From the NCBI GenBank assembly GCA_015056795.1, contig SVFO01000015.1, forward strand, positions 53,201 through 98,928: 45,728 bases of DNA, written 5' to 3'. The notes beneath the pieces were generated by a model. The model was not told the origin of the DNA and searched no databases. It worked only from the letters and a program-made list of their open reading frames with translations. Below, piece by piece: positions 6,962 to 15,300 of the stretch (within the stretch, counting starts at the first letter, position 1; each line of letters starts with the position of its first letter). This DNA is from Lachnospiraceae bacterium (GTDB lineage Bacteria > Bacillota > Clostridia > Lachnospirales > Lachnospiraceae). A program made the position numbers and the translations under genes.

Positions 6962-8710
6962 ATGAAAAAGAAAATTGTCAGCATGATTTTAGCAGTGGTT
7001 CTTAGCCTTAGCCTGATGGGCTGCAGTGATCAGACGAGAGGAACGATCACAGATCCATCCGGATCCGTTAGCGTACAGGATCCCGCAAAAACAACGCCTA
7101 CAGAGCGTGAAAGCGTTCTGGATAAGTTCCTGGCAGGAGAATATGGGGAATTTGATCTGAACGGATCCCAAATGAAAGGGAAAGCAAATTATGTGTCCGG
7201 TGCAACCGTGATGATGGAGACGGAAGCCTGCGCTGATGCGTCGGCGGTGGACGGAAGTATGTTTCTCAATACGTTCGCACCGGGAGAAGTGCAGGTCATC
7301 CCCTGGAACACCGAGGAATACAAGTATGTGGCAGAGAATACCTGGATGAATGTTAAGACCTCCCCGTTCTCGACCTTTGCGGCTGACGTGGACACAGCTT
7401 CCTACGCAAATGTCAGAAGAATGTTGACCAGAGGTCAGGAGGTTCCCGTAGATGCGGTTCGCATCGAGGAGATGATTAACTATTTCCATTATGATTACAA
7501 GACGCCCACAAATGGTGATCCCTTCTCCGTAACGACGGAAATGGCTCCCTGCCCTTGGAACGAGAATTCCAGACTGCTCATGGTTGGCCTTTCCGCACCT
7601 GAGCTGGACACCAGCGAGAGAGTCAATTCCAATCTGGTTTTCCTGATTGACGTATCTGGCTCCATGGACGGCGAGGACAGACTGGGTCTGGTACAGCGTT
7701 CCTTCAAGCTTCTCTGCGAAGAGCTACAGCCTGGTGATCGCGTCTCCATCGTAACCTATGCTAGTGGCGACAAGATCGTTCTTGAGGGTGCAACTGGCGA
7801 CGAGAAGGCAAAGATCTGTGATGCCATCGAGGATTTGTTTGCAGGCGGTGGAACCAATGGCGGCGCAGGCATCCAGTCCGCGTACAGGCTGGCTGAGCAG
7901 TACTTTATCGAGGACGGCAACAACCGCGTAATTCTTGCAACCGACGGCGACTTAAACATTGGCATTACCGATGAGGGCGGGCTGACGAGACTGATCGAGG
8001 AAGAGGCAAAGAGTGGTGTGTTCCTGTCCGTGCTTGGCTTTGGCTGGGGCAACATTTCCGATACGCGCATGGAGGCTCTTGCAGACCATGGCAATGGAAA
8101 CTATAGCTATATCGACAGCATCTCCGAGGCAAGAAAGGTTCTGATCGAGGAGATGGGCAGCACGCTCTTTACTGTAGCGAAGGACGTAAAGCTTCAGGTG
8201 GAATTCAATCCCGCACTGGTAAAGGGATATCGTCTGATTGGCTATGAAAACCGCACGATGGCAGCGGAGGATTTTGCAAATGACGCGAAGGACGGCGGCG
8301 AGATCGGTGCAGGACATCAGGTAACGGCTCTCTATGAGGTTGCCCTGACCGATTCCAAGCAGGAGGTTCCTGAGGTGGCATCCCGTTATGGCGAGGATGG
8401 CACGGTGGCAACTGGCTCCCTGAACGGCGAATACCTGACCGTGAACATAAGATATAAGGAGCCCGATGGCGACACCAGCAAGCTTCTTGTCTTCCCTGTA
8501 ACGGACGAGACCTATCATGAGGAGATGAGCGAAAACCTCTCTTGGGCAGCAGGCGTTGCACAGGCTGGCATGCTTCTGAAGAAGTCCGAATTTGCAGGAA
8601 CCTCCGAATTGAAGAGCGTTCTTGAGAGATTAGGCAAGCTTGACATTGCTCAGAACGATGAGTACAGAAAGGAATTCCTGTATCTTTACTCAAGAGCAAA
8701 TATTCAGTAA
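6962..8710 (+). CDS. von Willebrand factor A domain lipoprotein (YfbK type)
   Basis: A 582-residue secreted lipoprotein. The N-terminus is a lipoprotein signal (MKKKIVSMILAVVLSLSLMG followed by Cys-21), so it is anchored to the outer face of the membrane. After a Ser/Thr/Pro-rich linker comes a VWF_A N-terminal region (AADVDTASYANVRRML, about residues 140-155), then the VWA domain with the metal-ion site FLIDVSGSMDG at about 227-237, and a C-terminal YfbK/DUF3520-type region. This is the complete family architecture. YfbK-type proteins are thought to mediate divalent-metal-dependent protein contacts at the cell surface; the partner is unknown. The start is supported by AAGGAGG. A terminator follows the gene. 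Confidence 0.88.
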   Translation: MKKKIVSMILAVVLSLSLMGCSDQTRGTITDPSGSVSVQDPAKTTPTERESVLDKFLAGEYGEFDLNGSQMKGKANYVSGATVMMETEACADASAVDGSMFLNTFAPGEVQVIPWNTEEYKYVAENTWMNVKTSPFSTFAADVDTASYANVRRMLTRGQEVPVDAVRIEEMINYFHYDYKTPTNGDPFSVTTEMAPCPWNENSRLLMVGLSAPELDTSERVNSNLVFLIDVSGSMDGEDRLGLVQRSFKLLCEELQPGDRVSIVTYASGDKIVLEGATGDEKAKICDAIEDLFAGGGTNGGAGIQSAYRLAEQYFIEDGNNRVILATDGDLNIGITDEGGLTRLIEEEAKSGVFLSVLGFGWGNISDTRMEALADHGNGNYSYIDSISEARKVLIEEMGSTLFTVAKDVKLQVEFNPALVKGYRLIGYENRTMAAEDFANDAKDGGEIGAGHQVTALYEVALTDSKQEVPEVASRYGEDGTVATGSLNGEYLTVNIRYKEPDGDTSKLLVFPVTDETYHEEMSENLSWAAGVAQAGMLLKKSEFAGTSELKSVLERLGKLDIAQNDEYRKEFLYLYSRANIQ

Positions 8711-8800
8711 AGAATAAGGGCATTCCATAAACAACAAAGCATGTCATCGACAATATGGCATGTAATGCACGGTAAGCACGAAATATTGGGGGAAATGAAG

Positions 8801-8841
8801 ATGTCAGGGAAGTCCGTAACGGGGCTTCCCTGACATTTTTC
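8801..8841 (+). terminator. Intrinsic terminator
   Basis: ATGTCAGGGAAG (8801-8812) pairs with CTTCCCTGACAT, followed by five Ts. It insulates the VWA gene from the next operon. Confidence 0.92.
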
Positions 8842-8856
8842 TAACAGGATTATGAG

Positions 8857-8884
8857 TTGATTTTCCGCTCAAAAAAGATATAAT
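8857..8884 (+). promoter_or_regulatory. Promoter of the sugar kinase/GGDEF/HD-GYP operon
   Basis: TTGATT (8857-8862) and TATAAT (8879-8884) are spaced by 16 bp, 53 bp before the kinase start. Confidence 0.6.
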
Positions 8885-8937
8885 AGTAGTATAAGGGATG
8901 ATTATGTGCAGCTTTCCCAAAAAAGGGAGGTTTGGTC

Positions 8938-9864
8938 ATGGATTTGATTTGTATGGGCATGGCTTTGGTGGATTCGATCATAAAGGGGTTTGATCCAGAG
9001 CCGATCTCTGCATCAGGATATCGGGCAGTATCCAGCACGCTCAGCGTTGGCGGCGAGGCCGTGAACGAAGCCATGGCGGCGGCAAAGCTCGGAACAAGTA
9101 CGGGCATTTTGTGCGCCCTCGGCGAGGACGATGCGGGTGACATGGTCATGGGAGCATTGGGACGTTGCGGCGTGGATACCAGTCTTGTGCTTCGATCTAA
9201 GGAGCATCCGACGCCCGTGACGACGATGTTTGTCAATGATGACGGCACAAGAAAATCCATCACCAATCAGGCACATCGCTATAATTTTCACCCTGAGCAT
9301 TATGCAAATTTATTTACGAATGCGAAGGCCATCATTCTGGGATCTCTGTTCCGTGCACCCTTTGACGACCCTGAGATCATTTTGTCCGTGCTAAGGGCAG
9401 CGAAGGAGGCAGGCATCTTGGTGGTTGCGGACACGAAGCTTCCCAACTTCCGCGTGCTAAGCCTGGAGGATATCAAGGAAGCCCTGCCATATGTCGACTA
9501 TCTTACGCCGAACGAGGATGAGGCGAAGTATTTTACGGGAAAGACGGAGCCAGAGGAGATGGCAGACGTATTTCTTAGCTATGGAATTAAAAATGTTGTT
9601 TTGAAGCTGGGAAGCAAGGGCTGTTATTTTATGAATGCAAAGGAGAGCTTTCAGCTGGGGGCGCTGCCCATCAAGGCCGTAGATGCGACAGGCGCGGGAG
9701 ATAATTTCGTTGCTGGACTGACCACGGAGCTTCTTCACGGATGCACGCCCAGGGAGGCCATCCGATTTGCAAACGCCTGCGGCGCGATCTGCACGACGGC
9801 AGTTGGCGCAAGCACGGCGCTGAAAAATCGTGAGCAGGTACTGTCGATGCTAGGAAACGAGTAA
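8938..9864 (+). CDS. PfkB-family carbohydrate kinase
   Basis: A 308-residue ribokinase/fructokinase-type enzyme that phosphorylates a sugar or nucleoside with ATP. The N-terminal glycine pair region (STLSVGGEAVNEAMAAAKLG) and the C-terminal active-site signature DATGAGDNFVAGL, with its catalytic Asp and anion hole, are both intact. Overall length is typical. The ATG at 8938 is preferred over a TTG at 8932 because GGGAGG sits 7 nt upstream. The substrate cannot be deduced. It is the first gene of a unit with a periplasmic-binding-like GGDEF protein 48 bp downstream, which suggests that a sugar-like ligand may be sensed and used by the same operon (inference). Confidence 0.88.
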   Translation: MDLICMGMALVDSIIKGFDPEPISASGYRAVSSTLSVGGEAVNEAMAAAKLGTSTGILCALGEDDAGDMVMGALGRCGVDTSLVLRSKEHPTPVTTMFVNDDGTRKSITNQAHRYNFHPEHYANLFTNAKAIILGSLFRAPFDDPEIILSVLRAAKEAGILVVADTKLPNFRVLSLEDIKEALPYVDYLTPNEDEAKYFTGKTEPEEMADVFLSYGIKNVVLKLGSKGCYFMNAKESFQLGALPIKAVDATGAGDNFVAGLTTELLHGCTPREAIRFANACGAICTTAVGASTALKNREQVLSMLGNE

Positions 9865-9912
9865 ATGTTACCATTCTTTTAAGGGGAGTTTTAGAAAAGA
9901 AGGAGAATGCCT

Positions 9913-11850
9913 ATGACGAAGCGTAAGAGAATCGCGGCATTTGTTGCCTATCCAGAGCTCATTCACGTACGCAGAATCCTGGAAGGAATTCGGGAGCAGT
10001 GCAGAACCTATGATTATGATCTCTGCGTGTTTTCCTCCAATACGCATCTTTCCTTTCCCCATGCGGAATATGTAGAGGGTGAAGCAAATATTTATGAGCT
10101 GGCAAATTTCGACGAGTTAGACGGCGTCATCTTGGACTACTCCACGCTGACGGGAGATCCAGGTGACAAGTACCTAAAGCATTTATTGGAGCGCCTTGCG
10201 CAGTACCCTGATCTGCCGAAGTGTACTCTTGAGATCCCGATGGAAGGGATTCATCTCATTGAGAATCATAACGAGGCAGTGCTTCGGGAAATGTGCCGTC
10301 ACGTGATCGAGGTTCACGGGCGTAAAAATATTTGCGTACTGACTGGAAACAAGGGCTTCGACGTCGCTGAGAAGAGGCTGGCGATTTTCTTGGATGAAAT
10401 TGAAAAGCATGGGCTGAAGGTAGCCCCTGAGCATATCGTTTATGGAGACTTTTGGTATTTTAGCGGTGATGCGCTGGCTCGTAGAATTGCCAATCATGAA
10501 ATTCCTCAGCCTGACGCCGTGATCTGTGCCAGTGACTGTATGGCCATCGGACTGATGGACCGTTTGGCAAAGTATGACATTCGAATCCCTGAGGACATTG
10601 TCGTGATTGGCTTTGACGCAACGGATGAGGGTGCCATTAACCCGACGCCGCTGTCGTCCTATGACCCTGGTGACATAAAGATGGGCGCGGATGCCGTGGA
10701 TTATGTCAGAAGCCTCATGGAGCCTGACAAAGAGATTCGCCCCATGGTGCGAAATGTCGAGCAGTCCTTCCATCCTGGAGCAAGCTGCGGTTGTCAGACG
10801 GATCCCTCCTATGCCATGAGGAAATTTCGCGACGCCCTTTACGTCAGCTCCTATAATCATGCCGACGAGGATTATATGAACAAGTTCAGCCTCGGAACGC
10901 TGATGGAGAGCTATGCGCTGGAGGGCTTTACGGCATCGAAATCTGCGGAGGAATGCCTGTATAACATTTATAGCTATGCGGATCTGTTGAGTCCGTATCG
11001 CAATTTCTTCCTATGCCTGAAGGAAAATTGGTTGGATATTGAGGATGCGATGATGCATGGCTATCCTGAAAATATGAAGATTTATGTGGCAAATTCGGCT
11101 GTCGGGGAAGCGAGCTTTTACGGGGAGGCAAATGCAGTTCCCTTCCCGACAAAAATCATGCTTCCGAAGCTGGAGGAGGAGAGGGAACAGGCGGCTGCCT
11201 TTTATTTCTCGCCCGTACATTTCAACGGCATTCTGCTTGGCTTTGCCGTTTTGGAAAGAGAGCTGATCACGCATCCTGCGTTGCATTCCATCTATCGAAA
11301 TTGGCTGAGATATGTCAATAATGCTTTGGAAATGATTCGTTCAAAGGAAATGCTCCGGACGATTTCCATCCGCGATGAAATGACAGGTGCCTATAACCGA
11401 AGGGGTATGTACGAAATCTTCAAGGGCATGCTTTCGAAGGCGAAGAAGGGCGATGCCCTGTTCGCGAGCGTTGTGGACATGGATGGTCTCAAATATGTCA
11501 ATGATACGTTCGGACATGGCGAGGGGGACCTCGGAATTAAAACCGTATGCAATGTGCTCTCCTCCGTCGCAAGGAAGAATGAGATCGTTGTCAGAAGCGG
11601 CGGTGACGAGTTCTTCCTGATCGGCATCGGAGCCTATGGAAGGGAAGACGAGGCGGCGCGTGCCAACGAGTTTACGGAAGCCATGGCGAAGCGGTCGGCG
11701 GGGATGGAGAAGCCCTACAATGTTTCCGCAAGCATCGGCTGTGTGGTGTTTGAGGATTGCCAAAGCGTAAGCCTGGATAATGCCCTGAGTGAGGCCGATG
11801 AGAGAATGTATCATTATAAGCTCAGGCACAGACGCCACAGAAGTGTTTAG
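9913..11850 (+). CDS. Periplasmic-binding-like sensor with GGDEF diguanylate cyclase domain
   Basis: A 645-residue cytoplasmic protein. Residues about 1-290 form a LacI-type periplasmic-binding-like domain without the DNA-binding helix-turn-helix (KRIAAFVAYPELIHVRRI...; the DAVICASDCMAIGLMDRL core is clear). A SCGC cysteine motif follows near residue 298, then an alpha/beta linker region, and a GGDEF domain from about 485. The active site reads RSGGDEFF, so c-di-GMP synthesis is expected. The inhibitory site upstream reads RKNE rather than RxxD, so product inhibition may be weak. The ATG at 9913 has AGGAG 7 nt upstream; the ATG at 9907 is too close to it. No signal peptide is seen, so an intracellular ligand is sensed. 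Confidence 0.88.
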   Translation: MTKRKRIAAFVAYPELIHVRRILEGIREQCRTYDYDLCVFSSNTHLSFPHAEYVEGEANIYELANFDELDGVILDYSTLTGDPGDKYLKHLLERLAQYPDLPKCTLEIPMEGIHLIENHNEAVLREMCRHVIEVHGRKNICVLTGNKGFDVAEKRLAIFLDEIEKHGLKVAPEHIVYGDFWYFSGDALARRIANHEIPQPDAVICASDCMAIGLMDRLAKYDIRIPEDIVVIGFDATDEGAINPTPLSSYDPGDIKMGADAVDYVRSLMEPDKEIRPMVRNVEQSFHPGASCGCQTDPSYAMRKFRDALYVSSYNHADEDYMNKFSLGTLMESYALEGFTASKSAEECLYNIYSYADLLSPYRNFFLCLKENWLDIEDAMMHGYPENMKIYVANSAVGEASFYGEANAVPFPTKIMLPKLEEEREQAAAFYFSPVHFNGILLGFAVLERELITHPALHSIYRNWLRYVNNALEMIRSKEMLRTISIRDEMTGAYNRRGMYEIFKGMLSKAKKGDALFASVVDMDGLKYVNDTFGHGEGDLGIKTVCNVLSSVARKNEIVVRSGGDEFFLIGIGAYGREDEAARANEFTEAMAKRSAGMEKPYNVSASIGCVVFEDCQSVSLDNALSEADERMYHYKLRHRRHRSV

Positions 11851-11891
11851 TTTAGGAAAAGAAACCACTGGAAGGTAAAACGAAAGAAGCT

Positions 11892-14291
11892 ATGCTAGAA
11901 ACTTTGGTGCAATACCAACAGAATTTAATGCTCATGCTAAGTGCCGTCTGCGGTACCGTGGCTCTTTTTGTCGTGATCACGAAGACGATCCCGAAAAAAA
12001 GAAGGGGGCGCCTTTTATTCTTGGAGCTCACTGCCATGCTGCTGTTAATGGCTGATCGGCTTGCCTATTTTTACCGTGGCAATGTGACAAACGTCGGCTG
12101 GTGGATGGTGCGAATCAGCAATTTCTCCGTATTTTTCCTGTCCCTGGTGATCCTGCTTATTTATAACCTCTATTTGCGAGACCTGTTTACGACGGAGGGA
12201 GGAATCGCCAAGCTGACGGTTCGGCTTCGCATTGTTGAGATTCTGCTAATCATTGGAATGCTCATGATTCTTCTCTCACAGTTTTATGGATTCTATTATA
12301 CCTTTGATGCCAACAACCGCTATCAGCGTGGTCCCCTGTTTTATCTCTCCTATATTGTACCGACATTGTCCATGGTGCTCCAGCTGTCCGTCATTCTTCA
12401 GTATTATAAATATTTGAGCAGCTGGATCAGGGCATCCTTGCTCCTATTTACGGTTGTTCCCATGGTGGCCTCCCTGCTTCAAATCAAGCTCTACGGCCTT
12501 TCCCTTACCAACATGTCGATCGTTGGCATGGCTGTTTTCCTGTATGTTCTGTCTCTGGTTGACATGAATCATCAGGTGGAACAGGCGCATAAGCTGAAGA
12601 TTGAGTTCTTGATGGAAGAGCAAAAAAGTATGCGAAGGCTGTTCGAGCAGACGGCAACCGCACTGGCGAGCGCCATCGATGCAAAGGATACCTATACGCA
12701 TGGTCATTCCACCCGTGTTGCGGATTATTCCCGCATGATTGCGAAGCAGAGTGGCATGGATGAAAAGGAATGCAATGAGGTGTATTATGCGGCACTTTTG
12801 CATGACGTTGGTAAGATCGGTATTCCCAATGAGATTATCAATAAAAAGGGAAAGCTGACGCCAGAGGAATATGCCATGATCCAAAAGCATCCCGTGATCG
12901 GTAAGCAGATTTTGTCCAGTATCGTAGAGTTCCCGTATTTAAGTATTGGAGCAAATTCCCATCATGAGCGGTATGATGGCAAGGGATATCCTGACAAGCT
13001 CAAGGGCGAGGACATCCCGAGGCTTGCGAGGATCATTGCCGTTGCGGATGCGTATGATGCCATGACCTCCAAGAGAAGCTATAGGGATCCGATGCCCCAG
13101 CAGCAGGTTCGTGAGGAATTGATCCGCGGCCTTGGCGAGCAGTTTGATCCCGAGTATGCAAAGATCATGATTCATCTGCTCGACATGGATACCGAGTATG
13201 AGATGAAGGAGCGCGAGGACGTCAAGGAGCTGGCGGGGAATGATGAGCTTCAGGTGGAAAAATATCGTTCCTATGTCTCTGAGGGTATTTGGATTACGCA
13301 AAAGCTCATAAAGCTACATCTCGAGGTCAGCCCGCTGGAGGGACATACGGCAGAGGAAGCCTTTGGCGCCATCCTGTTATTTGACTCCTTGGACGGCAGG
13401 GCGCATGCAGGGGAACGACAGGCAGCGGAGCTTTGCTATTATGAATATGGTGAAATCTGGCTGGATGGCCGTGCAGAGTGTCCTGGCATCAGAAAGATGG
13501 AGACGAAGGTCACGAAGCTGGAGAAGAAAACGAACGCCAAGGAGCGTGACGGGAAGAACCAGAGCGTTAAGGCCTATGACATCGAGGTCGTGAAGTGGCT
13601 GGATCACGTGCGACTGATCATTTACGACGGAGAGCAGGTGACTGAGCGTATCCTTGCCCTGCCTGATAGCGCAAGATATACCTATCTTGGACTTACGGGT
13701 CAGTATTGCCATATTAACGGTATTTCGATTACCAGATCGGAGAAGGACATTACAGAGGATGCCATCCCTCGCATTGCCGAGATGGTCAGCTATGCCAATG
13801 GCCCCGTGGGTGATCTTCCCAACATCCAGATTGATGGCTACCGCACGGCATCGACCAAGGGAATTCCCATCGTGAACGGCATGAAGATTTCCTTCCATGC
13901 CATGAGCCTTCCGACCGCAAGACTGATCTGGCACATTCCGTTTATCAGCGTCTTTTCCTCGGAGGATGGACAGATTGACGGACCGAGCTTTCATGAGTAT
14001 GCCCTGATCCGTATTGATGGCGAGTATTGGGATTCCGGAATCTATGCGTCGAATAAGCTGACGGTTGACAAGAAGGAAGAGTTTGCAGGCTGGGACGATT
14101 GGAAGCGTCGCAACAAGGAAGGCATCGACTGTGTTGTTTCCTTCCATGTTGAGGGGGATCAGATTACCGTTTACACCGAGAATCTGGGGATTTCCGTAAA
14201 GAATGTCGTGACCATTCTCGACGGTTCAACGACAGCCTACGCAGCGCTCTCAGGAGATCAGGTCGCACTGACGGACATCCATATTATTTAA
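11892..14291 (+). CDS. Seven-TM HD-GYP domain protein (c-di-GMP phosphodiesterase)
   Basis: A 799-residue membrane protein. Residues 1-230 contain about seven hydrophobic helices. A short coiled segment leads into an HD-GYP domain at about 255-430 with all landmarks: HSTRVADYS, LLHDVGKIGIP and HHERYDGKGYP. Such domains hydrolyse c-di-GMP to pGpG or GMP. About 330 further residues form an alpha/beta region of no family I recognise; it is unusually long, since most HD-GYP proteins end soon after the catalytic domain. The gene follows the GGDEF gene by 41 bp, so synthesis and breakdown of the second messenger are co-transcribed. A terminator lies 32 bp after the stop. Confidence 0.88.
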   Translation: MLETLVQYQQNLMLMLSAVCGTVALFVVITKTIPKKRRGRLLFLELTAMLLLMADRLAYFYRGNVTNVGWWMVRISNFSVFFLSLVILLIYNLYLRDLFTTEGGIAKLTVRLRIVEILLIIGMLMILLSQFYGFYYTFDANNRYQRGPLFYLSYIVPTLSMVLQLSVILQYYKYLSSWIRASLLLFTVVPMVASLLQIKLYGLSLTNMSIVGMAVFLYVLSLVDMNHQVEQAHKLKIEFLMEEQKSMRRLFEQTATALASAIDAKDTYTHGHSTRVADYSRMIAKQSGMDEKECNEVYYAALLHDVGKIGIPNEIINKKGKLTPEEYAMIQKHPVIGKQILSSIVEFPYLSIGANSHHERYDGKGYPDKLKGEDIPRLARIIAVADAYDAMTSKRSYRDPMPQQQVREELIRGLGEQFDPEYAKIMIHLLDMDTEYEMKEREDVKELAGNDELQVEKYRSYVSEGIWITQKLIKLHLEVSPLEGHTAEEAFGAILLFDSLDGRAHAGERQAAELCYYEYGEIWLDGRAECPGIRKMETKVTKLEKKTNAKERDGKNQSVKAYDIEVVKWLDHVRLIIYDGEQVTERILALPDSARYTYLGLTGQYCHINGISITRSEKDITEDAIPRIAEMVSYANGPVGDLPNIQIDGYRTASTKGIPIVNGMKISFHAMSLPTARLIWHIPFISVFSSEDGQIDGPSFHEYALIRIDGEYWDSGIYASNKLTVDKKEEFAGWDDWKRRNKEGIDCVVSFHVEGDQITVYTENLGISVKNVVTILDGSTTAYAALSGDQVALTDIHII

Positions 14292-14323
14292 GAATCAGTT
14301 AAGAAATAGAAAAGAGATAGCTT

Positions 14324-14385
14324 AAGACTTTTATGCTCCATTGTTGTATTGTAAGATCAACAAGGGAACGTAAAAGTCTTTTTTT
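14324..14385 (+). terminator. Intrinsic terminator with long loop
   Basis: AAGACTTTTA (14324-14333) pairs with TAAAAGTCTT (14371-14380), followed by Ts. The enclosed 37-nt loop is unusually long and runs almost into the RBS of the next gene, so it could also act as an attenuator for the ABC operon. Confidence 0.75.
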
Positions 14386-14403
14386 AGGAAAAGGGGAAGA
14401 AAC

Positions 14404-15252
14404 ATGAGTATGGTTAGAGAAAAGAAAATCATCTTGACGGCAAAGGATTTATCAAAGACATTTTCCAATGAATCCGTGCAGCAGCACGTGTTAAAGAATT
14501 TGAATCTCAACATATATAAGGGAGATTTCACCGTGGTCATGGGAAATTCCGGATCAGGTAAGAGCACGCTGCTCTACGCACTTTCTGGAATGGATCAGCC
14601 GACGCTGGGAACCATCACCTACTTCGTAGAGGATTCTCATAGTAAGAATGGATCAGCGGAAAAGGCAGGAATTGAAATCTCGAAATTCAGCAATGATAAG
14701 CTGGCATTGTTCCGCAGAGATCATGCGGGTTTCGTGTTTCAGCAAAACTACTTAAATGACTCCATGAGCGCGCTGGATAACGTGTTAATCAGCGGACTTC
14801 TAAAGACGAAGGATCGCAAGGCTCTGGCAGAAAGAGCGAAGGAGCTGCTCAAGAAGGTTGAGATCGGGGAAAGAGATTTTCATAAGTTCCCGACGCAGCT
14901 TTCGGGCGGTCAGCAGCAGAGAGTTGCCGTTGTCAGGGGCGTCATCAATGCACCGGAGATTCTCTTTGCGGATGAGCCGACGGGCGCTCTGAACTCCCAG
15001 AATACAATCAATGTGCTGGACATTCTGAGCGACTTAAACGCACAGGGACAGAGCATTGTCATGGTAACCCATGCGATCAAGGCTGCGGAGAGAGGCAATC
15101 GAATCATTTATCTCGCGGACGGCGTGATCTCCGATGAGTGTGACTTAGGACCCTATCTTGGAGATTACAAGGATGAAAAGAATCCGAATCAGGCACAGGC
15201 CATCGAAAGACATCGGAAGCTGAAGGATTTCCTGCAGGAGCAGGGCTGGTAA
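14404..15252 (+). CDS. ABC transporter ATP-binding protein (FtsX-permease partner)
   Basis: A 282-residue ATPase with all ABC landmarks in order: Walker A GNSGSGKST near residues 47-55, the Q-loop region (FVFQQNYL), the LSGGQQQRV signature near 166-174, Walker B ILFADEPTGAL and the H-loop VTHA. It carries an extra insertion after the Walker A helix (about residues 75-95), common in this Clostridial subgroup. The C-terminal extension is short. With the adjacent permease it would form a MacB/BceAB-like exporter, often handling peptides or lipoproteins; the substrate is unknown. It begins just after a possible attenuator. Confidence 0.9.
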   Translation: MSMVREKKIILTAKDLSKTFSNESVQQHVLKNLNLNIYKGDFTVVMGNSGSGKSTLLYALSGMDQPTLGTITYFVEDSHSKNGSAEKAGIEISKFSNDKLALFRRDHAGFVFQQNYLNDSMSALDNVLISGLLKTKDRKALAERAKELLKKVEIGERDFHKFPTQLSGGQQQRVAVVRGVINAPEILFADEPTGALNSQNTINVLDILSDLNAQGQSIVMVTHAIKAAERGNRIIYLADGVISDECDLGPYLGDYKDEKNPNQAQAIERHRKLKDFLQEQGW

Positions 15253-15300
15253 GAGGCTGCGCGAAGTAGCGGACGAACCATTACGGAGAGGGAGCAAACC

